This document shows, piece after piece, positions 26,719-49,149 of a DNA stretch of 64,000 nt. Source of the DNA: Whitmania pigra (lineage: Eukaryota > Annelida > Clitellata > Hirudinida > Haemopidae); assembly GCA_021613335.1 (NCBI GenBank), contig JAJTWR010000245.1:1008501-1072500 (forward strand), given 5' to 3'. A model generated the notes under the pieces. That model did not search any database and was not told the origin of the DNA. It saw only the letters and a list, made by a program, of their open reading frames with translations. Every line of letters starts with the position of its first letter. The stretch's first letter is position 1. A program made the translations under genes and the position numbers.

Positions 26719-29328
26719 ATGATTATACTGGAACCCGGATTTAATTCTGTGTCCAAGACGTGGGATGAATATGTTAACATGGTGAAATAAATTATTTCTT
26801 TTCCGCTTTTACTTTCCTTGAGTAGACAAATGTAAATAGTCATCGATAATCTTAACAAACATGTAACAAAAATAAGCAAAATAGTCATCATCGAGTTTAT
26901 ATTACGTTCTTTGTTTTCATATTTTATTTCAGCCTCAAAGTGAAGTTGAAGAAATTCTGAAGAAGGAACTACCAAATGTTGAGGTGCTCCAAACCTACAT
27001 TCCATTGCAGATTTATTAAAGCAACATCTAAAGTCTCTAAAGTTCAATAATGTACTAAAATTATTTAATCGAAATTAGTAAATTTTCAGTTCAAACTATT
27101 TGAAGAAGAAGAGTTCAAATACTGCTCCGAAGAATTCTACTTCCTGAGGATTGCACTTGTGGTCAAGAATGGGATTGTGGTCTGCCCACCTAAATTTTTT
27201 GGAGCAGGTTTTTCTTTTTACAAATTGAGCTTGCTATCTCAAGGTTTTTGTAGGAAACTTTTAAATTTCAGAACCGGATTTCGAGAAAATCGCAAATCCC
27301 GTTGGAAAGGTGTGTCACTCACTTCCTAATAATTTCTGAGTATTCATCTCAAGCATGATGAAATTTTTTGTATTTTAAGAATAACTTTTCAAAAATACCA
27401 TACAGGTATCACTTCAAACATATCCGATTTTTATTAATAATTTCAATTATTATGTAACATTAAATTACACTAGATCCTGTTATTATGTCTCTAGGATCAC
27501 CAACTGTAAGCTGACATTATGAGATCAGCAGCGTTGCTCGACCTGTAAAAAAAATTTGCACTCACAAGCTCTCAACGCACGCTAAGCCGGGTTTCTTTCA
27601 ATCGTTTGCCTTTCAGTTAGAAAAAAAATGGCCTCAACCTATACAGTCGACGAGCCATACATTCCAATGAGATTATTCTTCTTTATTACTATGTTGAGGA
27701 CTTAGCTCAATAATCGTCTGATCAAATCGAAAACAACAAACCCATACTCCCCTCAATTTTCTTCCTGCTTTCGCTGAGATTCGGGAACTCGAATTGAATG
27801 TAAACAACTCAGAAAAAGGCGCATCTAAAGCGCCACTTTCAAAAACATTTCTTGAATGTCAATTTATTTTCGCTTTTGATCTTGAAACTATTCTAGCAGT
27901 TTCTAAAATAGTCGTTTAAATCAATTTCTGTGGAAACTCACATTTATTTCAAGGTAAACCAACAGATTATATTATGTAACCCCATATTGGGTACAATGTA
28001 CAATGTACATCTATCGAAACCTGAGCCATGAATAAAGTTGAATAAAATTTACATTAAACATTTTTTACATAAATTCCTTTCATCGGTGAATTTATTTCAG
28101 ACTTATCAGGCTGTTTGCGATGAAATCAAAGCGAAAATTCCGAGTGTGAAGGTAATTTGCTCATCATGTTTTCATCGTGTGAATATGCAGATTCAAGGAC
28201 AACCTAGTTGCCATTTCCCTTTCTGTATTTTTGTTTTCGATTTTGTTTTGATGATCAGTCAAATGTAGATTGATGAGTTGATAAACTTAAAAGCTATAGT
28301 CATCTTACAGATTTTGCTTAACATAACATAACATAACAATTATTTATAGTGGTTAAGAAGACTTGGATCTGTGTAATAACCACTCTTTTTAGTCCTAATA
28401 TCCGAATTTACTTAAGTAAATTTTGAATTTATCTACTGTGTCAGCATGGATGGTTTCCTTATCTAGTTTATTCCATAAGGTAACCACCCTTGAACTGAAA
28501 TAATTGTTTTTCAAGTTTCCAGAAGCCTTCCTATATAATTTACAATCTCTAGCAGAAACACTTTTTGTGGCTTCGAAAAACTATTCAGGCAAAAGGCCTT
28601 CCCTTCCCGATAAAATTTTGAATGCCTCGATGAGGTCCCCTCTATTTCTTCTCTTTTTGTTAAGATCTTCCTGAAGTGTATCTACATCTTCTTGCTTGCT
28701 GACACTTCTTGCTAGTTTGGTGTCTGGATAACTTAGATCTTATGCCATCATCCAGATCATTTATGTATATGCAGAACAGTACAGGTCCAAGCACCGATCC
28801 TTGTGGGACGCCGCTAAGTACTGGTTGCCACTCTGAATAAATTCCTCCCATGCCTACCTTCTGTCTCCTATCTGTCAACCAGTTTGTAAACCAATGTAAT
28901 AGTTTGCCTTTAATCCCACATGCACTGAACTTTTTTTGAAGCCTTTGATGGGTTAATCCCATGAAGCCTTAATAAGGATTTACTTGATTACATAATATAT
29001 GCAGAAATATAATATATTACAATTTAATCTTAGAAATTTTGCTTAGTGAGGATTTACTTAATTATATCATATGCACATAATATAGTACATTATAATTTAT
29101 TAGTTCGATAAATTATTACAAATAAATAATTATAAAACTGATTAATGTGTAATGTCCTTAAACAGTGATATAAGTAAATTTCTCACTTTAAATCAGGTCG
29201 TAGTCACCGGCAAAAATGGTCAACAGAAATGGTCCAACAAGAATGACATTGACCACTACATCCTCGTCAAGGTTGACGACCACGATAAAGTCTCAGATGC
29301 CCTTAGTTACGTCAGAGTCAGCAAATGA
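26719..29328 (+). CDS. Eglin-like two-domain protein, gene G (leader uncertain)
   Basis: Six exons: from 26717 (first in-frame ATG 26719) to 26781, then 26933-26983, 27090-27207, 27272-27309, 28101-28151, 29197-29328 (TGA). From 26719 this is 453 nt, 150 residues. Domain 1: exon ending K-T-W-D-E-Y-V-N-M, helix [17 protein letters not shown], loop [13 protein letters not shown] and [10 protein letters not shown]. Domain 2: [13 protein letters not shown], helix [10 protein letters not shown], and V-V-V-T-G-K-N-G with Y-V-R-V-S-K. A GTAG acceptor at 26713-26716 suggests an upstream phase-1 leader exon like the others, but I did not find one. If translation really starts at 26719 the protein would lack a signal peptide. 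Intron 6 holds a LINE fragment. Confidence 0.74.
28318..28967 (-). mobile_element. CR1/Jockey-like LINE fragment in gene G intron 6
   Basis: Minus-strand reverse transcriptase core: [21 protein letters not shown], preceded by [14 protein letters not shown]. After a frameshift comes D-T-K-L-A-R-S-V, then, past a deletion, [16 protein letters not shown] and a broken tail with V-T-L-W-N-K-L. The 3' end is a TAACA (plus-strand) pentamer repeat at 28320-28338, like the short tandem ends of CR1-type elements. It is dead: deletion, stop and frameshifts. Confidence 0.82.
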
Positions 29329-30054
29329 ATGTGCAGATGGTCCTTGAGAAAGACCGAAAGAGCTTCTAGCGTCATATATATATTATATATACTAGTATAT
29401 ATTCACCTTTGCCTTATTGTTACTTAGTTTGGAGGCTTTAAATATTTTTTGTTATCTCTCTTGTGGAATCTCAGTTTTAGCTTCATTTTGTATTTTGAAG
29501 ATTTTACAATAACCCATCGATGTTGATTTGCTTTGGAATGATTTGGTCTGCATGGTAAAGGGTCTAATGATGTCTTAAAATATAACACGCGGATGCTGAA
29601 CGGTGAAACCATTTTGATTCACACGAGCAGATATTGTCCTAATTTTGTTTGCTGCAAAAAAAATAAAACATTTTACAACGGCATGAAAACTAAAGCTTAT
29701 TATCGTCCAGTAATAAAGAGATCAAATTTATATTGGTCTACATTCAAAATTAGCGTTGCACATCTTCGTACTAGTAATTTAAAAGAAATCATGTTGATTC
29801 ACATTTTTTCAAATTCCACGATTTATAAAAATCATAATCGACATCATTTAAGTCCATATAGGAACTCAACTATTCTCCAAAACAAGCGAATCTTTTATTG
29901 GTGGTCTCATAAAATCAAGCAAATGAAGCTTAACAGTTTAATCCTTAACGATATTATAGACTACACCATACTGAACAATATAACGCTATATAACGGTACG
30001 ACAGGATAACGGCATATTGGACCAACTTTAAGCAGAGCGCTATTTTTTGATGCC
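29329..30054. other. Intergenic, no gene seen
   Basis: The 3' region of gene G and the upstream region of the C2-PDZ frame. An open frame at 29593-30009 has no recognisable domain and I do not call it. Confidence 0.45.
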
Positions 30055-31077
30055 ATGAATATTTCTAAAAGAATGAGTGGAGACTTCAATTCTAGCGAAA
30101 GCAGTGGCTATCGATCTTTGGACACCTCTTTGCCAGACACTGCCAAACAATGCTACTTGGGTCAACTCAGTATCGACGTTAAAACAGTCGGCAGTAGCAT
30201 CTGCGTTCGTCTCACTGCCGCAGAGATACCGAATGTCGGTTCGGAAGGAAATTATTTCCTGGAGATTTCGATTCTTCCAATGAGAAAGAACCAATCGAGA
30301 TACATTACCTCGGTTCAGCACTCATCGAGCGAAGGGGACTTAGACGAGAAGTTCTTAGTCGAATTACCCCTAAATTTTGAATCGAAAAGACTCAAGATAG
30401 CTGCTTGGAATTGCAAGCCAGACGGTGCAGTTACGGGGTGTCTAGGTTGTATGTCGTTTGGTTTACACAGAGCACTGAACGAATCTCGCATAGCGTCGGG
30501 GTGGTATTACATCCTCGATGAATCAGTCGGCAATGAGAGATACAAAAAAGTCAGCAACAATACATTGCCAGTAGACAACTACATTTATTTGGACAACATT
30601 TCTAGGATACTGATGTGCAAGATTGAAGGAAAATTTGGATTTTCTCTCCTCGATTCGAGTCCTGCCAGAATCCACCACGTCAGCGATCACTCGACGGCTC
30701 GTCACCACAAAGTCGGCGACGGCGACGTCATTCTTTGCATCGACAACATCGATGTCAGTAGAATGACAGCCTCCGAAATATTGACAATCCTTCAGAACAT
30801 CGACCTGTTTGCCTATCTGACGATACGAAGAAGTCCGAGCTCTGCCTGTGACGAAGACGAGGACAAGATCAAGAACGAGATCGTCTCTAAGCACATCAGA
30901 GGCTTTTATGAAGGAGCACAGAAGCAGTTTGTCTTGAAGGACTCACGACTCGAGACCGTAGCCCTGCACAGCTACGGTTGGATCGACGTGCCGAAAGCAC
31001 AGAATACCTCGGCTAGTGGTAGCGGTGTGGCAGATAGAAGGAAGTCGAAACTCAAAAAAGTGATTTCTCCAAGGTGA
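30055..31077 (+). CDS. C2-PDZ protein resembling the N-terminal half of RGS3, single exon
   Basis: An uninterrupted 340-codon frame from ATG to TGA. Residues about 34-155 resemble a C2 domain: Y-L-G-Q-L-S-I start, L-K-I-A-A-W-N, then G-C-L-G-C-M-S-F-G at 128-136 and S-G-W-Y-Y-I-L-D-E at 148-156, a signature I associate with RGS3-type C2 domains. Residues about 186-259 are a PDZ-like fold with F-G-F-S-L-L (carboxylate loop), V-G-D-G-D-V-I-L-C-I-D-N and a T-A-S-E-I-L helix. The C-terminal 80 residues are charged. No RGS domain follows. The stop overlaps a possible splice donor (AAG/GTGAAA at 31070-31075), so a longer spliced form is conceivable. C2 and PDZ domains in this family tether G-protein regulators to membranes or receptors. 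Being intronless, it could be a retrocopy or a first large exon. Confidence 0.75.
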   Translation: MNISKRMSGDFNSSESSGYRSLDTSLPDTAKQCYLGQLSIDVKTVGSSICVRLTAAEIPNVGSEGNYFLEISILPMRKNQSRYITSVQHSSSEGDLDEKFLVELPLNFESKRLKIAAWNCKPDGAVTGCLGCMSFGLHRALNESRIASGWYYILDESVGNERYKKVSNNTLPVDNYIYLDNISRILMCKIEGKFGFSLLDSSPARIHHVSDHSTARHHKVGDGDVILCIDNIDVSRMTASEILTILQNIDLFAYLTIRRSPSSACDEDEDKIKNEIVSKHIRGFYEGAQKQFVLKDSRLETVALHSYGWIDVPKAQNTSASGSGVADRRKSKLKKVISPR

Positions 31078-31486
31078 AATAATAATTCATTCACGATGAG
31101 AATTGACTGGTTTTCGGTTCGTGATTTTTAATCACCGATGACATTGACGGTGACGATGACAATGACTTTTATTATTATTGTTGTTATTATTATTATTACT
31201 TATTAATAATGCAGCTTTAGAAGAAAGGTTATATGATGAAGCTGCTGAAAATATCAGATTTTCCGATATTATGTGACTTTATGAAACAAAAAGGTTTAAA
31301 TAAAATTTTTTATACTTCAATAAAGTCTGTTTCGTGAGTAAGACTAGTACATTTATTATTGTTGTTATTGTTCATTTATGCAAATAGTGACTCAAGTATT
31401 GGAATCAATTATCAAGTTTTAATGAGGAATAAAGTAAGACAAATTAGATTTTCATTTTAACCGGACTGGATGCTTGAGAGAAAAAA
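31078..31486. other. Spacer between C2-PDZ frame and gene H
   Basis: Short AT-rich interval where two genes converge. Short ATT runs only. Confidence 0.5.
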
Positions 31487-34222
31487 TTATTCTGAATCTG
31501 GTAAGCTAAATTCTTGACTCTTGTGAAGACTTTCTTCGCTACTTTCCTCGGCACTATCCAGGGTGGTTTGTTGGACAATTTCTAGAAGTTCATCATCTGA
31601 TGAGACTCTGACGTAATGAGGTGGTTCCACGACATTTAAGTCGAGGTTCACAGTCAGATGAATGTAGTTGTTGGAGGAGGTATTTCCATCTTCAGTGGTA
31701 AAAAAATGTTCTCCGTTTGCCAGTTTGATGACAATCTGCAGAGAAAACAGGCTTACTTCTGGTCCTCGTATAAATGAGATTGTCCATTTCAATAATTTCA
31801 ATAGCTTGTATAATATTATAATTAACATTTACAATGTTTTGTTGCGAGGAATTAAATTATTTAACCTTTTCTTTTATTACGGATCTGAGAATTTCAAGAA
31901 CTTCGGAACAATTCTAAAAATTAAATTAAAAAAAACGGCAATTATTTAATAAACAAATTTAAGTGAATCAAGTAAGCAAAATTTCCATTCATAAAATATT
32001 GTTCATACAATGATAATAGGTTAATTATTTAGGCGTATCTGTTGCTCTGAATAACGCATCATACAAATAAATTATTATTGTGATGGATAACGAGACATTT
32101 CTAAGACGTTTCTAAGATTGTCATTTAAATTAATATTATTTGTTAACACATTATCAATTATTATTTAAATCATTATCAGAAATGTGCAGTTCAATCTAGA
32201 ATTTTGATCAGAGAATAAATTCAACGGTTACTTTTCCAATAAGATCTCCAAATCTCCTGAAATCGGGTTCTAGAAAATTTCAAAAACGTGATTTAAAAAT
32301 AAAAAACAATTTGTTTTTCGTTCCAATTTTTATTAATAAGCTCTCACCCATTAACAAATAATAATAATATTAATAAATTAAACTCTGTTATAAATTATTT
32401 AGCTAGCGAAAAAAATTTACATAAGCAAACATAAAAGTACATTAAATATAAAATTCAAAAACCTACCGTGACCGAAAAACTTGGGAGATTGAATCACTTG
32501 ATTGATTTTGTTGACAACGACTTTGATTTTGTTGAAGTAAAATTCTTCTGGGAGATCCTCTTCCTGAAACACTCTGAACTGATAAGAAAAAAAAAGAAAT
32601 AATTGAAAATATTAAAAAAAACAACAATCATATTAACACCAATTATGAATAATTAGTATAATTGTGTCGCGCTTAAAGCATACATACCAGTGGTTTATTT
32701 ATTTATTTATTTGATTATAGTCCGTTACATACCAGTGGTTCTTAAGAAACGTTTATAAGGGAACAGAATCACCATAAATGCCAATCGAGTTTGTTGAAAG
32801 TTTTAATGAACAACATTAGTAAAATTTGAATTATTTTCATTTACTAACAAAATAATAATAATAATAGTAAATAATAATAAGTAAAAAAATAATAATATCA
32901 ATATAATATTATATTAATTGTATCTTTATTTTGCTCTTTCATAATAATCTAAGGCACCTCGACTCCCGGAAACTCTGTCGAAAGATATCGCTTGGCTTCT
33001 TCTAAAGTCTGAAAGAAATCAACGTCGAAAAATATAAATAAAGCAACTTGATCAAGTCATAATTTTTATAATATTACATAAAAATATCAAACCTGAATAA
33101 ATTACTGTAATTATTTTCCGTAAAAAATATCAAACAAAATCTAGTCGCCCATTAGTAATGTTTAAATGTTTAGTAATATTATAAATGTTTAGTAACATTA
33201 TAAATGTTTAGTAATATTATAAATTTATGGACTGATGGAATGGAAAATTATTTTGTAATTGCCAAATGATAATATTTTAATTATTTAAAAAAGCTTTAAG
33301 TGAAAAATAAAAATAAAACTAAAATAAAAATACAAGTTGACGAAATGGGTCACGTCGTTGAAAAAGAGACTTTGATGTACTTTGGACATCAAAAATACAT
33401 CGAAATTGAAAAAAAAAGAGAGTTTTTTAAATTCCAATTTACAATTAAATTTAAAGTTTTTTAAACTCTAATTTGCAATTAAATTTAAAGTTTTTTAAAT
33501 TCCAATTTAAAATTGTGACCCAAATGTTAAGCAGTGTTTCTTAGATTGAAGCTTAATTAAATTTTTAATTAGTGAATTAATTAATATATCAAGTACATGT
33601 CTTCAATGTTATTCAGACACTAGATATTGATGGTATTTTAAATTTATGTAATACATTTTCATGTCTTTTTAAACCATCATACATTGCAAAAATGAAAAGC
33701 TAAACTGAAATATTATTTAATTAATAAGGAGATTTAGTTTAAATATCGGATTCCACAATAATACAGATAATTATTTAAATAATTATTTCTTTATAAGTTT
33801 TTAAAGATCTTACCTTTCCAATTAGTTCATCCCAGGTATGAGTTACTTCCTTGTATCCAGGTGCCAATAAGATGGCACAGTTGGCTATTATAAATTTATT
33901 GGTAATTCATTTAAAATTATTTAAAAATATAATTCATTTTTTCAAAATTTGAAAATGTTCTATTATATTTTTTGCGACTATACCATATACCATAATTTCA
34001 TGAGGATTAAACCTGAATAATAAAAACTTCAGCAACTAAGAAAACACATAAAATGTTCATAAACCTAAACCTTCTCACGTAACATAGATTTAAAAGAAAA
34101 CATCTTCAACAATTCACCTAATTCTCTAATAATTATTTTAAGGTAAATTGATTAATAATAGTCAAGATAACGAGTTTACCAAAGTTGATCCCAAAAACGA
34201 AGTAAAATATAATCAGCTTCAT
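31487..34222 (-). CDS. Eglin-like two-domain secreted protein with acidic tail, gene H
   Basis: Minus strand, seven exons: 34180-34222, 33814-33884, 32958-33008, 32467-32578, 32232-32269, 31866-31913, 31487-31735. They total 612 nt, 203 residues. Exon 1 is a signal peptide (M-K-L-I-I-F-Y-F-V-F-G-I). Exon 2 ends T-W-D-E-L-I-G-K, the clearest copy of the family's W-x-E-L-V-G-K. Exon 3 is T-L-E-E-A-K-R-Y-L-S-T-E-F-P-G-V-E, exon 4 has F-R-V-F-Q-E-E-D and P-E-E-F-Y-F-N-K-I-K-V-V-V-N. The first domain aligns without gaps in the helix and with eglin-like spacing to the loop. Domain 2: E-P-D-F-R-R-F-G-D-L-I-G-K, a 16-codon helix E-V-L-E-I-L-R-S-V-I, then I-V-I-K with N-V-V-E-P-P-H-Y-V. The last exon adds about 40 residues rich in Glu and Ser, absent from the others. 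It is the only member on this strand. Confidence 0.85.
33160..33515. repeat. Two short tandem repeats in gene H intron 2
   Basis: Three units of about 21 bp (AAATGTTTAGTAATATTATA) near 33163-33228, and two to three units of about 37 bp (AGTTTTTTAAATTCCAATTT) near 33419-33512. Confidence 0.75.
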
Positions 34223-36116
34223 CTTAACGAGAAAAAATCTAAGAGAACAATTCTTCTCTATTTAATTTTATTCTTGTCTCGACTAACACTAGCTTCTCAA
34301 GCCGACAATGGTCGAAGCTAAAGTTTCTGTTCAATGTCACCTCGTGGGATGTCTTCTTCAACTCTGGTTTCCTCAGCTTGTCATCAACTTCAACTTAATG
34401 GTTCATCAGATTTTTTGTCATACAATTCGAAACTATGAACATTGTTATATTTTTTTTTCTTTCTATGTTGTGCCAAAATAAAATGGAAATAATGACATTT
34501 TAAAGCTGAAAATATTTTTCTCTTGTGATATCCCGGATCGTTCGGATATAATCCAGGCAGGCCTATGGCTTCTGTTTGTTACTGCCATTCACCATTTTGA
34601 GTGCAATTCACCTAAAGGATCTGACGAGTTTAAATGAAGAGTTTATTGCATGCAAGAAAAAAAGTGTACACATCCTTTTCTACTCGAGTTTGAAAAATCG
34701 AAACGCGACAACATTGCAGTGTCACGACGAATCAAAAACTTCACGATAGACGAACAATTCATTGCTCGAACTTCAAAATTGCACGAAGGCCGACACGTTG
34801 GCAAAATAAAATCCTCGGACGCGTTTTAGCGGAAAGCAAGAATTAGAGATTTCCACGACTGGAGTAGCTGAGTTACCACCAAAATTATTCCAACATTCGA
34901 TGATCAAGCATGATTAAATATTTATAACAATTTATTTATAATATTAATTACAATTATTTAAAAAATTATTACAAATATTTAATAAATTGATAGACTACTT
35001 ACAGAACTAAGATTGTCATCAGTAACATGGCATAGGACGATGCCAGGAAGCATGTTAGTGGGAAAGCATTAGAAATGATGCAACAACGATCGGAGAATAA
35101 GCGGAGAATCGGTTGTAAGTAGCAATAATTACAACATTAATAATAATAATAATAATTAAATATACACATGAACATAATTGAAAACCGTTTCAAGACCATC
35201 GATTGCTGTGCAGGGCATCAAACAAATGAACCACAGCAACAACAACAACAATAATAATAATAACAATAATTACGGTAATTATTACAGTAATGATCATGAT
35301 GTTAGATCTAATGTTAGGTTAGTAACTAATAACAACACTTATCAAGCATAACACCTTCTCAACTACGAAGACAACCAAGAGGAGGACATGTTGTCTTCCA
35401 GACCCGTGAAGAGAAAGACAAAGTCAAAAACCACTCGAGCGTAGAAATTTGAATCGATGCAACTTTCATCGTCAGCGACAAAATCAAAGATGGCAACCGC
35501 AACAACAACAACAAGCCAAAGGTTACAAAAGACACGACAACGTTAACAACAAGTAATGCATTTTTTTCCTTTCACAAATTCACGAAATGGGCAAGAAATG
35601 TCTCGACGTCGAGCGCACATGGCATAATAACTAAAACGTGCACGCTCAAATTTAAAACATCCAACTGATTATCATCCAGTTAATTACAAGAATTAATTAA
35701 GTAATAATAATAATTAGATGGCAATGATGATAATAATAATAACAATAGTAATAATAATATAACTTGCATATCACTGCATCATCCAAGCAAAACTCGTTGG
35801 TTTCCCCTGGCGACACCATCAACTGGAACGAAAGTGGAAAGTGGCAGCGGTTATGATAGTGATCACAAAGAGATGGAGGATCCTAAGCCCACCCACGAAG
35901 GTTCGGGTGGATTCAGCCCGGAGAAATAATAAATAACGGAATAAGTACATAATAACTAATAATACATTATAAAGCAATAAGTAACAAGAAGCAAAACAGT
36001 CGAACAAACATCCGGTTGTCTGTCCTTGCACAAAAAATTGTCTCAAGGATCACAAAGTTCAAGTCACGAACTAATAATAACATGTCGGCTGCTGTCGTCG
36101 TCGGACGTCCTAACGT
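34223..36116. other. Intergenic, no gene seen
   Basis: Lies between the gene H start and the p38 stop codon; both genes are on the minus strand. It includes some CAACAA/AATAAT runs. No exon could be supported. Confidence 0.45.
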
Positions 36117-46903
<10,787 letters not shown>

Positions 46904-47778
46904 TCTCGGAAGGTTTTTCCAAAAATAATGTTTCCGGTTGCAAATCCAAAAGTAAATGTTGCAAACAGTGATAAACAGCTATAAACTCGACTGCACTTAT
47001 TGACGAGAATGTCGCAGAAAAATGTGCAAGATCAAATCAAAATTTGCAACGAAAAATGGCCTTTTATCCGGATACGAAACTTTGTACGTCCGATAACTAA
47101 TTTATGCGTACGAGCAAGACCCTGTCCTACTAGAGTCCGCGAATAGAAAAAAATAGTCTGAAAATAAAAATATAACAATAAATGATTTATTAAATTATAT
47201 TTTAATTTTACAATATTCTGCGATGGCGATCACATAATTTTATTAGCCAAAGGTAGAATTGTCTGCTACTTTGAATCTACGTTGTCTTCTAAATTTAAAT
47301 AAGTTATTAACAATTATTTTAAAATATTCACATAAAAATGAGCTAGACTAAGTTGATCAAATCTTTTAAGTTTTAACCTGTCATGCTACCGGCTACTCAC
47401 ACTATTCCTGGGTTTCTAAGAAGTCGTTGATAGTTTTAAAATTAATTTTACAGCGCTATTCCTTTATTTTCTTTAAAGACCTCAGTTACCAAGAAAGATA
47501 ATAATGGTTATACGTCGATACGTAAGCAATAAAAATTTCATATAAACTTTCTAATTTTTTAAAGTAAAGAATCAAACAAATAATTTAGTTAACAGTCGTT
47601 TAGGTTATTCTTTAAAAAATCAAAATTTCTTATTTTGTAAAGCAAGACAAGCTGTTATTCGCAGGTCAGAGGAGATTGTGAAATATGAAGGGCTACCGTG
47701 GAACCATCATAGAACCTATTTCGCATTCACAAATTTTTTCCAATTTCAAATTAAAACGCAATTTAAAACGATAAAATT
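46904..47778. other. Upstream of p38, no gene seen
   Basis: Would contain the p38 promoter and 5' UTR. I see no clear TATA box or other site I can support. Confidence 0.4.
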
Positions 47779-47950
47779 CAGGGACGTAATTTGGGGGCTG
47801 ACTTTAGAGAAGACCAAAAAAAGGTCATCTCACGTTTTGCGAGGGTTTGCTCCCTCTCCCCTGAATTTTGGCTAGAAACAAAAAAAGATCACCTCCTCAA
47901 GCTGTGCAAGGGTTTGACCCCCCTTGGAAAATTCTGAAATGACGTCCCTG
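47779..47950. mobile_element. hAT-type MITE, 172 bp
   Basis: Ends CAGGGACGTAATTT and, inverted, CAGGGACGTCATTT (13 of 14 bases). Flanked by 8-bp near-identical repeats ATAAAATT (47771-47778) and ATAAAATA (47951-47958). The interior has no coding capacity but two related blocks (AAAAAAAGGTCATCTC and AAAAAAAGATCACCTC). TIR start CAG and an 8-bp duplication are hAT traits. Confidence 0.8.
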
Positions 47951-47958
47951 ATAAAATA

Positions 47959-48767
47959 ATTATTCACAAAATCGAAAATTAAACTTTTCCGGAATTAGAT
48001 TATCCATCTGATGAAATCTTCCATTTAAATCGACCGATTCGGAAATCGAATTATAGAGAACCGAAGAACCCACCAAACCTATTGGAACATTAAAGCTTGA
48101 ATTGACAAAATTGTTACGTTGAAACATCAGCCTTTCTTACTTGGTTAGGCAATGTTTGTACTTGATTGTTTCATCTTGTTTTTTTTTTGCTTTTTACAGA
48201 AAATTCGAGAGCTTGTTTGCAAAGCACTTGTAGTTTGCATAAGTCTCGAGTGTGTTATAGATTTACTTGGGTTTGCTCTGTCGTGTCACATTCTTCTGTT
48301 ATTTTGAGCTTTTAGCAAGTGCAAATGCAATTATCCCCTGGCAACTTCTTTGTTTGTCTCTGGGATCGAGTTTAGCGTGAAATTCATAATTTTTAAATTA
48401 AATATTAAGAATACAAAATATATACGACCTGAAATTGATTTTAATGATGTATTGATTCCCTAGATCAAAAATTAAATTAGAAATTAGAAAAAAACGTAAT
48501 TTCTGAGAGCTAATTTCGAAATAAGGCAACTGAAATTTATAATAACAATTTAATAATATTTATGATAAATTGATTTTTGTTTATTATGTCCCTGACAAAT
48601 GTTAACAATCTCAATTTACTTTTAAATATCCAGCAGATTAAAGTTTCTCCTAAATTTTGCTATTAAAATCTAACCGATGAATTCAAATTTGTTCGGGCTT
48701 TATTAAACCCACACATCTTAATTAAATGTAAAGAGCCGAATTTTGCTCAATGGATTTTCAATGGAAA
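47959..48767. other. Intergenic, no gene seen
   Basis: Between the MITE and the palindrome next to the tRNA. Nothing recognisable. Confidence 0.45.
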
Positions 48768-48789
48768 AACATGTTCTTAAGAACATGTT
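48768..48789. repeat. Perfect 22-bp palindrome downstream of the tRNA
   Basis: AACATGTTCTTAAGAACATGTT-type perfect inverted repeat centred on CTTAAG, 56 bases beyond the tRNA 3' end. Function unknown. Confidence 0.8.
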
Positions 48790-48844
48790 CCAATAGAAGA
48801 TAACAGAACAAAGATTAAAACTTTTTAAACGAGCAAAATCCAAA

Positions 48845-48916
48845 AGGCCCGACGGGGGTTCGAACCCCGGATCTTCTGTTTACGAGACAGACGCCTTACC
48901 ACTTGGCCACCGAGCC
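48845..48916 (-). tRNA. tRNA-Thr (anticodon CGU)
   Basis: Minus strand, 72 nt, no intron. Acceptor stem GGCTCGG pairs with TCGGGCC with two G-U pairs. The anticodon arm TCTGT/ACAGA encloses CTCGTAA, anticodon CGU, reading ACG. The T arm CGGGG-TTCGAAC-CCCCG is perfect. A-box (TGGCCAAGTGG) and B-box (GGTTCGAACCC) are present for RNA polymerase III. It delivers threonine in cytosolic translation. Confidence 0.95.
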
Positions 48917-49149
48917 GCACGGATTTCAGCTTTTTAAGTTGAAACCTAATTCTTGTTGCTTAAATCATCTGCAATTGAAAATTGCCATTTGTTATAATGA
49001 TTAGATTTTATTACTAGATAATTATGATCAATTAAAATAAACATTTAATTTTATTTAAAAAAAAAATTATTTTCTTCATAATTTTCATTTTAAGAGAATG
49101 AATGCTCTTGATCTACACTGCACATCCATAGCAATTAAGGCACAAAGGA

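Noticed and set aside
29593..30009. A 138-codon plus-strand frame
   Set aside because: No domain, low-complexity AT-driven composition, no splice context or conservation clue.
30523..30894. A 123-codon minus-strand frame
   Set aside because: Antisense shadow of the C2-PDZ frame.
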